DNA from: Clostridia bacterium
Lineage (GTDB): Bacteria > Bacillota_A > Clostridia > Christensenellales > UBA1750
Length of the DNA: 21,492 bases
Reading direction: 5' to 3'
NCBI GenBank assembly: GCA_017413675.1
Contig: JAFPSR010000032.1
Location: 1-21,492 of the forward strand
The notes under the pieces were generated by a model. That model did not search any database. It was not told the origin of the DNA and saw only the letters and a program-made list of their open reading frames with translations. The position numbers were made by a program, and so were the translations under genes. Shown piece by piece: positions 1 through 5,955 of this stretch (the first letter of the stretch is position 1; each line of letters opens with the position of its first letter).

Positions 1-58
1 ACGATCTTGGCCCTTTTAAGGGCAGCAAGTAACAGTCCCCCCGCAGCTGACAGATCGT
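1..58. other. Inverted-repeat-bounded segment of unknown function
   Basis: A 7-bp inverted repeat, ACGATCT (1-7) and AGATCGT (52-58), encloses a second hairpin made by GCCCTTTTAAGGGC (10-23). Just after it, ACACG/CGTGT (62-66 and 72-76) can form another small stem. No convincing ORF crosses it. It could be the end of a structured RNA whose remainder lies upstream of the window, or chance structure. I recognise no known RNA family here. Confidence 0.25.
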
Positions 59-107
59 ATTACACGTTTGACGTGTCGCGAGGAACAGAGGGCTTTGCCC
101 GCACATG

Positions 108-131
108 AAAAACCGCCCGCTAGGCGGGCGG
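108..131 (-). terminator. Intrinsic terminator of the serine hydrolase gene
   Basis: Read on the minus strand, CCGCCCG (125-131) pairs with CGGGCGG (113-119) around a 5-nt loop and is followed by TTTTT (108-112). It lies about 30 nt past the stop codon at 161, as expected for the end of this transcript. Confidence 0.85.
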
Positions 132-160
132 ATGTTTATTGTCCATACTGGGATTTGGAT

Positions 161-1321
161 TCAACCGAGTTCAGAGGCCAGAAGATTCCGACATCTCCGG
201 GCAACCGGCGAAAGACCGGCTCCGGTTGTGTTCTGATACAGCTGGAAGACAATCCCTTCCTTCGGAAGAATGGTAAAGTAGGTTCCCAGCCAGCCATCCC
301 AGCCGTATTCGCCTTTTTCCGCAAAAATGCTGCAGGCGCCGGGCTGCTCGCAGATCCGCATCAGGCAGCTGTAGGAGTACCCTTGCAGACCATCCCACAT
401 GGAAAGCGGCAGGTTTCCCAGCAGCTGGGGTGAAGTCATATATTCGACCGCTGCGGGGGAAAGAATTCTCTGTTCGCCACCAGTACCGTGATTCATCAGC
501 ATTTCCGCAAAGACGGCATAATCGTCCAGCGTGGAGACCAGCCCGGCACCGCCGGATTCAAATGCGGGATCACGGTTATACTGTCCGACGGCCAGATGAA
601 GGCTGTTATATTCCCAGAGTTTCCCTCCGGCAGGCTCGTAACAGGTTACAAGACGGTCCCATTTATCTTCCGGGACCCAGAATGCGGTATCCTTCATTCC
701 CAACGGGTCAAAAATCTCATCCTTCAGGAACTGTCCGAAACGTTTTCCGGAAACAACTTCGACAACCGCCCCGAGCACATCGGCACAGGTGCTGTAGCGC
801 CAGCCCCTGCCGGGATGGAAAGCCAGCGGAAGCTCCCCCAGCCGGTTGCAGAATGAAACCGTATCCAAACCCTCTCCGTTCCGGATTTTCTCCTGATCCT
901 CCTCAAAAACCCGGGCGGCAAACTGTCCGGGAGCATCTTCGGCAGGGTAGCAAAGCCCGGCGGTCATCCCCAGGAGATCCAGAATCCAGGGGGGACGGAC
1001 GGCATTTGCTGTTGTCCCGTCTCCCAGAAGGACCTGCGGATTCCGGAAACCGGGGAGATACTTCTCAACCGGATCCTGCAGGTCCAGCAGTCCGCGGTCA
1101 ACGAGGATCATCACAGCTGCAGCCGTGATGGGTTTGCTCTGACTGTAAAGACGGAAAATGGAATCCCGGCGAATCGGTTTGCCAGTTGCGATATCCGCAT
1201 ACCCGGCAGACGTGTAACACAGATCCTCTCCGTTTTTACGAATGAGGACACTGATGCCGGCCGCTTCGTTGTTTTCCACGGCGGTCGAAAGGCATCTGGT
1301 AATCTTTTCCGATAAGCTCAT
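161..1321 (-). CDS. Serine hydrolase, beta-lactamase (class C/PBP4*) family
   Basis: This 386-residue protein has the fold signatures of class C beta-lactamase-like serine hydrolases (esterases, D-aminopeptidases and carboxypeptidases). The SxxK nucleophile motif is SQSK at residues 60-63. The second motif is Y176-S-T. A GWDGWLGTYF stretch near the C terminus sits where the KTG/HxG box is expected. No signal peptide is visible, so it is probably cytoplasmic, which argues against a true beta-lactamase. The start is supported by GAAAGGATG upstream of ATG. The M20 amidohydrolase lies 81 nt upstream on the same strand with no terminator between, so the two may be co-transcribed. Substrate is unknown; an esterase or peptidase role is inferred. 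Confidence 0.85.
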   Translation of the reverse strand: MSLSEKITRCLSTAVENNEAAGISVLIRKNGEDLCYTSAGYADIATGKPIRRDSIFRLYSQSKPITAAAVMILVDRGLLDLQDPVEKYLPGFRNPQVLLGDGTTANAVRPPWILDLLGMTAGLCYPAEDAPGQFAARVFEEDQEKIRNGEGLDTVSFCNRLGELPLAFHPGRGWRYSTCADVLGAVVEVVSGKRFGQFLKDEIFDPLGMKDTAFWVPEDKWDRLVTCYEPAGGKLWEYNSLHLAVGQYNRDPAFESGGAGLVSTLDDYAVFAEMLMNHGTGGEQRILSPAAVEYMTSPQLLGNLPLSMWDGLQGYSYSCLMRICEQPGACSIFAEKGEYGWDGWLGTYFTILPKEGIVFQLYQNTTGAGLSPVARRCRNLLASELG

Positions 1322-1402
1322 GATCTTTCATCCTTTCCATGGTTCTCCAGAATTTGTCCGAAACAATCGGAAGGGGTTCGCGTGTAGTAAAAAACTATGG
1401 GA

Positions 1403-2593
1403 TTAAAGGGGCTGCAGTGCGGCAAGAACCAGCAGGCGCACCCCGGTCAGAATGGCTTCATCGTGGATATAATACCGGTCATTGTGCAAAGGCAGGGAGG
1501 TGTCGTCTTCTCCTTCCACCGCTGTTCCTACGTGGGCCATGCATCCCGGAATAATCTGGGAATATGCACCGAAATCATCTCCGGCGAAGCCCAGGGGGAC
1601 CGGGCGGTCCAATACTTTCCCCGTTTTCGCTACGGCAGCAACCGCAGCACGGCGCATGTTTTCATAGGCATTGTCATCATTGACGAGGCAGGGGTTATGG
1701 AGCTGTATTTCCGTTTCTGCCCGTACTCCGTAAAGGGAAGCTGTTTTTTCGGCAAGAGCGGAAACCTCCCGTATGAGTGCATCCCGTGTATCCATGGACA
1801 GCGTACGGATTGTTCCTTCCAGTTCGGCGTATCCGGGGATAACATTCCATGTATTCCCGGATTCCAGACGTCCGACCCCGATAAGGGCACTTTGCAGGGG
1901 ATCCAGTTCATTGCGGATCTTTTCCAGATGCAGGACGATGTCCGCGGCAGCCAGCAATGCGTTCTGCCCGAGATGCGGACGGGCAATGTGCGTGTTTTTC
2001 CCGTACAGGCGAATCAGCATATGGTCACAGGAAGCTGCATTGACCCCGCGTGTCAGGATAACGGAACCGAGCGGGGCTTCCGGAGTGACATGAAAACCGT
2101 AGATCCTTTGGGCTCCCTCCATAACATCGGCTTCGGGGAGAAAATACTGGGAACCGTGTCCAAATTCCTCGGCCTGCTGGAAAATGAGGCGGATAGTCCC
2201 ATGGAGGGAGTCTCTGTGCTTCTGCAGGATCCGGGCAGCCCCGAGCAGTGCGGCAGTGTGAATGTCATGCCCGCAGGCGTGAGCACATCCGGAATTCCGG
2301 GATGGGAAAGGCGCACGGCTCTTTTCTTCTACCGGGAGGGCATCAATATCCGCCCGCAGAAGGATGACCGGACCCGGGTTTGCACCCTCGATCCTGCCAA
2401 GTGTACCGGTACTCCGGACCTCACGGAAAGGGATGTCATCAGCACGAAGAACATCCCGGATCTTTCCGGCGGTTCGGATTTCTTTCCCGCTCAGTTCCGG
2501 ATACTGATGCAGATCATGGCGGAAGGCAAAGAGTTCCTCCCGTAAAGAATCAATGTCCGTTTCCAGCCATGCAGGTATGCTATTTTCGGTCAT
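1403..2593 (-). CDS. M20D family amidohydrolase (N-acyl amino acid / hippurate hydrolase type)
   Basis: This 396-residue M20D peptidase/amidohydrolase belongs to a family that removes acyl groups from amino acids or opens related amide bonds using a pair of divalent metals. Visible motifs are FRHDLHQYPE (24-33), the C107-G-H109-D-I-H112 metal site, the E142-E143 pair in QQAEEFGHG, and a C-terminal FAGDDFGAY segment. Length is normal for the family. AGGAGG lies 11 nt before the ATG. It is divergent from the Rrf2 regulator, and the palindrome at 2654-2680 lies about 60 bp upstream of its start. A minus-strand TATAAT (2677-2682) overlaps that palindrome, so co-regulation is possible. The exact substrate cannot be read from the sequence. 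Confidence 0.9.
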   Translation of the reverse strand: MTENSIPAWLETDIDSLREELFAFRHDLHQYPELSGKEIRTAGKIRDVLRADDIPFREVRSTGTLGRIEGANPGPVILLRADIDALPVEEKSRAPFPSRNSGCAHACGHDIHTAALLGAARILQKHRDSLHGTIRLIFQQAEEFGHGSQYFLPEADVMEGAQRIYGFHVTPEAPLGSVILTRGVNAASCDHMLIRLYGKNTHIARPHLGQNALLAAADIVLHLEKIRNELDPLQSALIGVGRLESGNTWNVIPGYAELEGTIRTLSMDTRDALIREVSALAEKTASLYGVRAETEIQLHNPCLVNDDNAYENMRRAAVAAVAKTGKVLDRPVPLGFAGDDFGAYSQIIPGCMAHVGTAVEGEDDTSLPLHNDRYYIHDEAILTGVRLLVLAALQPL

Positions 2594-2651
2594 GCGGATA
2601 AGTGCCTCCTAAGGAATATACAGAGAAAAGGGGAAACTGCAGGTTTTTTTC

Positions 2652-2681
2652 TTGAATACCTACTAATCTACGTGGTATTAT
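2652..2681 (+). promoter_or_regulatory. Promoter of the Rrf2 regulator gene
   Basis: TTGAAT (2652-2657) and TATTAT (2676-2681) are separated by 18 bp and followed by a purine-rich ribosome binding region before the ATG at 2710. The palindrome at 2654-2680 covers nearly the whole promoter, as expected for autorepression. Confidence 0.6.
2654..2680. promoter_or_regulatory. Candidate Rrf2 operator, site 1
   Basis: AATACC (2655-2660), a 13-bp spacer and GGTATT (2674-2679) form a perfect 6-bp inverted repeat overlapping the -35 and -10 of the Rrf2 gene. The same layout, including the TAC that follows the left arm, recurs in the cysK leader at 4834-4860. The size and symmetry suit a dimeric Rrf2 protein. 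Binding by this particular regulator is inferred. Confidence 0.6.
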
Positions 2682-2709
2682 AGGAATAAGGAAGAAAGAG
2701 GGAAGAAGA

Positions 2710-3147
2710 ATGAAGATTTCAACCAAAGGACGTTATGCACTCCGTATGCTGATTGACCTTGCGGAACATCAGAATATGGGGTATATCTCGCTGAAAGATC
2801 TGGCGGAAAGACAGGGAATCTCCAAAAAATATCTGGAGCAGATTATCCCGCTGTTCAACAAAGCGGAAATCGTAAAGACAGTCCGTGGCTCCCAGGGCGG
2901 ATATATGCTCAGCCGTTCTCCGGACCAGTATACGGTGGGGGAAATCCTGCGTCTGACGGAAGGATCCCTGATGCCGGTAGCCTGTCTGGATCAGCCGTAT
3001 ATGGAATGCCCGCGCAGTGAAGGCTGCCTGACGCTCCCGATCTGGCAGGGTCTGGCGCATGTGATTGAGGAATACCTGGACGGGATTACGCTGCAGGATA
3101 TCCTGGAACAGGAGAAGGAAAGAATATCCAACGACTATATAATCTGA
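2710..3147 (+). CDS. Rrf2 family transcriptional regulator (CymR/IscR-like)
   Basis: This 145-residue Rrf2 family winged-helix repressor opens with the hallmark MKISTKGRYALRMLIDLA. A helix-turn-helix follows at about 26-48 (ISLKDLAERQGISKKYLEQI), then a wing containing VRGSQGGYML. Three cysteines lie in the sensor loop at C92, C100 and C106. Their spacing is close to, but not identical with, the IscR cluster ligands, so an Fe-S cluster or thiol sensing is possible. B. subtilis CymR controls cysteine metabolism and partners with CysK. Here the gene is close to cysK and luxS, and its operator-like palindrome is repeated at cysK, so a CymR-like role is inferred. A terminator follows directly. 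Confidence 0.92.
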   Translation: MKISTKGRYALRMLIDLAEHQNMGYISLKDLAERQGISKKYLEQIIPLFNKAEIVKTVRGSQGGYMLSRSPDQYTVGEILRLTEGSLMPVACLDQPYMECPRSEGCLTLPIWQGLAHVIEEYLDGITLQDILEQEKERISNDYII

Positions 3148-3166
3148 CATGCGGGAAAAAGGAGAC

Positions 3167-3195
3167 AAGCATACCCATGGGGTATGCTTTTTTTT
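3167..3195 (+). terminator. Intrinsic terminator of the Rrf2 gene
   Basis: AAGCATACCC (3167-3176) pairs with GGGTATGCTT (3180-3189), and a T run to 3195 follows. It lies 20 nt past the Rrf2 stop and just before the convergent end of luxS. The minus-strand side lacks a good U run, so it mainly serves the plus strand. Confidence 0.85.
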
Positions 3196-3206
3196 GTGCG
3201 GACGGG

Positions 3207-3668
3207 CTATCCCTTGTACTGTAAGGAAGATTCATCCCAGTTTTCCAGAACTTTGAGCATGTCTGCGGCAATCCGGCGGGCTCCCGTCAGATCGTGGTCC
3301 CGGTAATTGCCGCATTCCCTGCGGGAACTTCCCGGAATCCGGCCGGTAAAACCGGCGATAAAGGCCATGGATTCCCGGGTCAGCCGGATTGCATCCATGG
3401 GGGAGATCCGGTCGCGGAGAAGCAGATAAAACCCGGTTCTGCATCCCATGGGACCAACATAGATTACCTCAGGGGAGAACAAACTGTTCCGGGCATATGT
3501 GGCAAACAGGTGCTCTATGGTGTGCAATTCCCCGTTGCCCAGGACATCCCCGGTATTGGGCTTTTTCATCCGGATGTCATACGTTACGACATCCCCGTCA
3601 ATTCGGGAAATATACATTCCTTTATCCAACAAGTCGTGATTAACGCTGAAACTGGCTATCCGCTGCAT
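3207..3668 (-). CDS. luxS: S-ribosylhomocysteine lyase LuxS
   Basis: LuxS splits S-ribosylhomocysteine into homocysteine and DPD, the precursor of autoinducer-2, in the cytoplasmic activated methyl cycle. Metal ligands are visible as H49-T-I-E-H53 and C119 (RRECGNYRDHDL), and the catalytic cysteine is C76 in PMGCRTGF. The length of 153 residues is normal. An upstream in-frame ATG at 3683 is less likely because GGAGGGG sits within that extension, 6 nt before the ATG at 3668. The gene lies downstream of cysK on the same strand, but a strong terminator (3733-3768) and its own extended -10 separate them. Joining homocysteine recycling with cysteine synthesis fits the nearby Rrf2 regulator. Confidence 0.96.
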   Translation of the reverse strand: MQRIASFSVNHDLLDKGMYISRIDGDVVTYDIRMKKPNTGDVLGNGELHTIEHLFATYARNSLFSPEVIYVGPMGCRTGFYLLLRDRISPMDAIRLTRESMAFIAGFTGRIPGSSRRECGNYRDHDLTGARRIAADMLKVLENWDESSLQYKG

Positions 3669-3683
3669 CCGTATCCCCTCCAT

Positions 3684-3712
3684 AGCATAAGTCTATGCTC
3701 CATTGTACCATA
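3684..3712 (-). promoter_or_regulatory. luxS promoter (extended -10) with a palindrome at the start site
   Basis: On the minus strand TATGGTACAAT (3702-3712) is an extended -10 element. No good -35 is seen, as is common for this class. The predicted start falls near 3695, inside the inverted repeat AGCATA-agtc-TATGCT (3684-3699). That repeat may be an operator or a 5' mRNA hairpin just ahead of the ribosome binding site. Confidence 0.5.
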
Positions 3713-3732
3713 TCGGCAGGAAAACCGGACAG

Positions 3733-3768
3733 AAAAAGCAGAAGATGCTTCGGCATCTTCTGCTTTTT
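3733..3768 (-). terminator. Intrinsic terminator of cysK
   Basis: A perfect 16-nt inverted repeat (3733-3748 and 3753-3768) has a 4-nt loop, and its arms end in A and T runs, so it works in either direction. It begins 15 nt past the cysK stop codon and separates cysK from luxS. The core stem is GCAGAAGATGC. Confidence 0.92.
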
Positions 3769-3783
3769 CGGGAGGACAAAGGA

Positions 3784-4713
3784 TTAATCGGCAAACAGGG
3801 GAGTAGACAGATACCGGTCCCCGGTATCCGGCAGCAGGGCTACAATGATCTTCCCTTTATTTTCCGGACGCTTTGCCAGGGTGACAGCAGCGGAAATCGC
3901 TGCCCCGGAGGAGATCCCGACCAGGATCCCGGCAGTCCTTGCCAGAGATTTGCCGGCTGCAAATGCTGCATCGCTATCGATGGCAAGGATTTCATCATAG
4001 ACATTGGTATTGAGGGTGTCCGGGACAAAGCCAGCACCGATTCCCTGGATCTTATGGCTTCCTGCATACCCTTTGGACAGTACCGGTGAATCGGAGGGTT
4101 CCACTCCGACAATACGGATTTCAGGATTCTTGGATTTCAGATATTCACCGACTCCGGTCAGCGTACCGCCGGTTCCGACACCGGCAACAAAGATATCCAC
4201 TTTTCCGTCCGTATCGTTCCAGATTTCCGGTCCGGTTGTTTTCCGATGCGCCTCCGGATTGGCGGGGTTAACGAATTGACCGGGGATAAAACTGTTCGGG
4301 ATTTCAGCGGCAAGTTCCTCGGATTTGGCGATGGCGCCTTTCATACCTTTGCTTCCCTCGGTGAGAACCAGTTCAGCCCCATAGGCTTTAAGCAGATTGC
4401 GGCGTTCTACGCTCATGGTTTCCGGCATGGTCAGGATAATGCGATATCCACGGGCGGCTGCTACGGCAGCCAGTCCGATACCTGTATTGCCGCTGGTAGG
4501 TTCGATGATCACGGAGCCCGGTTTCAGGAGCCCTTTCTGTTCGGCGTCCTCAATCATGGCCTTGGCAATCCTGTCTTTTACGCTGCCTGCCGGATTAAAG
4601 TATTCCAGCTTCAGCAGGATGGTGGCATCCGTTTCTTCTTTCCCGGGATAGGAAGGAAGCTGCAGCAGGGGAGTATTCCCGATGAGTTCAGTGATTTGCT
4701 TAAAGACTTTCAT
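3784..4713 (-). CDS. cysK: Cysteine synthase A (O-acetylserine sulfhydrylase)
   Basis: This PLP enzyme makes cysteine from O-acetylserine and sulfide in the cytoplasm. The PLP lysine is K46 in NPAGSVKDR. The substrate loop is T73-SGNTG, the phosphate-binding glycine loop is [10 protein letters not shown], and GISSGAA lies near the C terminus. The chosen start gives [17 protein letters not shown], the usual N terminus, and a normal length of 309. A 30-residue upstream in-frame extension to 4803 does not resemble the family. There is no Shine-Dalgarno directly before 4713; the nearest, AAAGGAG, is about 35 nt upstream beyond a small hairpin. The leader is about 150 nt and carries the Rrf2-type palindrome. 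In Bacillus, CysK also acts as the CymR co-regulator. Confidence 0.96.
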   Translation of the reverse strand: MKVFKQITELIGNTPLLQLPSYPGKEETDATILLKLEYFNPAGSVKDRIAKAMIEDAEQKGLLKPGSVIIEPTSGNTGIGLAAVAAARGYRIILTMPETMSVERRNLLKAYGAELVLTEGSKGMKGAIAKSEELAAEIPNSFIPGQFVNPANPEAHRKTTGPEIWNDTDGKVDIFVAGVGTGGTLTGVGEYLKSKNPEIRIVGVEPSDSPVLSKGYAGSHKIQGIGAGFVPDTLNTNVYDEILAIDSDAAFAAGKSLARTAGILVGISSGAAISAAVTLAKRPENKGKIIVALLPDTGDRYLSTPLFAD

Positions 4714-4725
4714 GTGATTTTTGAT

Positions 4726-4755
4726 GCATCCGCAAGTCGGATACAAATCTCCTTT
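4726..4755 (-). promoter_or_regulatory. Distant Shine-Dalgarno and hairpin ahead of cysK
   Basis: On the minus strand AAAGGAG (4749-4755) is followed by a 7-bp stem, GTATCCG/CGGATGC (4726-4744), and then ATG at 4713. With the hairpin folded, the gap between Shine-Dalgarno and start is about 16 nt, still longer than usual. It may be translational control or an unremarkable leader. Confidence 0.35.
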
Positions 4756-4833
4756 CTGGATGGATACTGGTTTTGTTTGGCTGGAGAGGAAAAATGACTG
4801 CAAGGAGGAGCATGGATCAAATGGCCTTCCATT

Positions 4834-4860
4834 TAATTCCTACAAAACCTATCGGAATTA
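4834..4860. promoter_or_regulatory. Candidate Rrf2 operator, site 2 (cysK leader)
   Basis: TAATTCC (4834-4840), 13 bp, and GGAATTA (4854-4860) form a perfect 7-bp inverted repeat. It lies just downstream of the cysK -10, covering roughly +2 to +28 of the transcript, where a bound repressor would block initiation or elongation. It matches site 1 at 2654-2680 in arm layout and spacer length. GGAATT is also part of the known CymR box, although the rest of that box fits poorly. Confidence 0.6.
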
Positions 4861-4868
4861 TGGTATAT

Positions 4869-4897
4869 AGTATAAAGCCATGTGGATCACTTGTCAA
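4869..4897 (-). promoter_or_regulatory. cysK promoter
   Basis: On the minus strand a consensus TTGACA (4892-4897) and TATACT (4869-4874) are separated by 17 bp. It is divergent from the ridA promoter. Such a strong promoter fits a gene held down by a repressor. Confidence 0.85.
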
Positions 4898-4932
4898 GCA
4901 TGTTTTTCTGTTAAGATATCATGTGCTTGACA
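4892..4932. repeat. Inverted repeat holding both divergent -35 boxes
   Basis: TGTCAAGCA (4892-4900) and TGCTTGACA (4924-4932) are perfect 9-bp inverted copies 23 bp apart. Each contains one TTGACA, one for cysK and one for ridA. Besides the two -35 hexamers, the arms share the extra TGC, so the repeat may also be a protein-binding site. Confidence 0.5.
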
Positions 4933-4956
4933 GAGGCAGGAAAATATTCCTATGAT
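4927..4956 (+). promoter_or_regulatory. ridA promoter
   Basis: TTGACA (4927-4932) and TATGAT (4951-4956) are separated by 18 bp, and the ridA start codon is 37 bp downstream. It is a near-consensus sigma-A-type promoter. Confidence 0.8.
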
Positions 4957-4993
4957 AAGGAAAATCCACCGAGATAGAAAGGAACCAGGAGTT

Positions 4994-5368
4994 ATGAAGA
5001 AAATCGAAACATCCAAAGCGCCGGCTGCGATTGGCCCGTATTCCCAGGCCATGATTGTAAACGGACTTCTGTATACATCCGGGCAGATCCCGATTCATCC
5101 CGAAACCGGCATGATGGAGGGGACCGGGATTGAACAGCAGACAGAACAGGTAATCCGGAACCTGGCAGCCGTGCTGGAGGCGGCCGGGTGCGGATTCGAG
5201 AATGTCGTCAAGACGACCTGTTTTCTCAAGAATATGGGAGATTTTGCCCGATTCAACGCAGTGTACGAGAAATACTTCACCGGCAAACCGGCACGCAGCT
5301 GTTTAGAGGTCGGGGCACTTCCCAAAGGCGCGCTGGTGGAAATCGAAGTTATTGCTGAAATCCAATAA
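4994..5368 (+). CDS. ridA: RidA family enamine/imine deaminase
   Basis: RidA hydrolyses reactive enamine/imine intermediates such as 2-aminoacrylate, which PLP enzymes release from serine and cysteine. The product has 124 residues, typical for this trimeric cytoplasmic family. Hallmarks are [11 protein letters not shown] (9-19), the substrate-binding R101 in KPARSCLEV, and E116 in [12 protein letters not shown]. The start at 4994 gives the canonical [10 protein letters not shown]; the upstream ATG at 4952 would add an unconserved tail. AAGGAACCAGGAG precedes it. Placement opposite cysK suits its chemistry, since cysteine and serine breakdown produces its substrates. The VOC gene follows after 50 nt and shares the downstream terminator. 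Confidence 0.95.
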   Translation: MKKIETSKAPAAIGPYSQAMIVNGLLYTSGQIPIHPETGMMEGTGIEQQTEQVIRNLAAVLEAAGCGFENVVKTTCFLKNMGDFARFNAVYEKYFTGKPARSCLEVGALPKGALVEIEVIAEIQ

Positions 5369-5418
5369 TCACAATGGGTCAACGAAGAGGTGTTCCGAAG
5401 AGAAGGGGAGGAATCGAT

Positions 5419-5886
5419 ATGGCATCCGTATTGGATCATATGAAATTCGCACAGGTTGGGTATGTTGTAAAAGACATCGACGCTGCCAGGGAAAGCTATG
5501 CAAAACTGTTCGGAGTCCCGGTTCCGCGGGTTCAGCCTTCGGGTTATGGCGCAGCCAACACGGTTTATAAAGGGAATCCCGTGCCGGATTCCCACTGCAA
5601 ACTCGCGTTCTTTTCCCTGTCCTCCGGGGTGCAATTGGAACTCATCGAACCGGATGAGGGACCTTCCACATGGCGTGAATATCTGGATGCCCATGGGGAG
5701 GGGATCCATCATATCGCGTTTATTGTCAAGGATATGGACCGGGTGGTCCGGGAATGCATGGCAGAAGGAATGACGGTTGTGCAGCAGGGAAATTATGACG
5801 ATAATTCCGGCCATTATACCTATCTGGACGGCAGTGAAAAATACAAATGTGTAATCGAACTGCTGGAAAGTTTCCCAAGAAAATAA
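5419..5886 (+). CDS. VOC (glyoxalase/bleomycin resistance) superfamily protein
   Basis: This 155-residue protein has the paired beta-alpha-beta-beta-beta modules of the vicinal oxygen chelate superfamily and is closest in look to lactoylglutathione lyase or methylmalonyl-CoA epimerase relatives. Module 1 is FAQVGYVVKDIDAARESYAK (10-29) ending in VQLELIEP, and module 2 starts GIHHIAFIVKDMD. Expected metal ligands are Q72, H98 and the C-terminal glutamate of VIELLES, but the first ligand, usually His, is Q12. The start at 5419 is chosen because GGGGAGG precedes it by 7 nt. Co-transcription with ridA suggests a role in removing reactive metabolites, but the substrate is unknown. Confidence 0.85.
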   Translation: MASVLDHMKFAQVGYVVKDIDAARESYAKLFGVPVPRVQPSGYGAANTVYKGNPVPDSHCKLAFFSLSSGVQLELIEPDEGPSTWREYLDAHGEGIHHIAFIVKDMDRVVRECMAEGMTVVQQGNYDDNSGHYTYLDGSEKYKCVIELLESFPRK

Positions 5887-5905
5887 AGTAAGGAAATAAA
5901 GTAAG
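5881..5905 (+). repeat. Short tandem duplication at the VOC gene 3' end
   Basis: AAATAAAGTAAG occurs at 5881-5892 and again at 5894-5905, a 13-bp period. The first copy contains the stop codon of the VOC gene. It is probably a replication-slippage duplication of no function. Confidence 0.8.
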
Positions 5906-5930
5906 AGCGTGCTTATGGCACGCTCTTTTT
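5903..5930 (+). terminator. Terminator of the ridA-VOC operon, possibly bidirectional
   Basis: AAGAGCGTGC (5903-5912) pairs with GCACGCTCTT (5918-5927) and is followed by a T run. The convergent MFS gene ends at 5956, so the same stem may also stop its transcript, although the minus-strand U run is weaker. Confidence 0.88.
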
Positions 5931-5955
5931 CTGTCTCCAGATGCAAAGAACCGGG

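Noticed and set aside
1397..2545. 382-codon plus-strand open frame
   Set aside because: It is antisense to the M20D amidohydrolase, whose metal-site motifs are intact; no domain is visible in the plus frame.
4714..4868. T-box or S-box/SAM riboswitch in the cysK leader
   Set aside because: There is no T-box consensus, no antiterminator/terminator pair before cysK, and the leader is short for these classes.
5881..5905. The tandem AAATAAAGTAAG copies as a regulatory element
   Set aside because: Two copies only, at a stop codon next to a terminator; slippage is enough to explain them.
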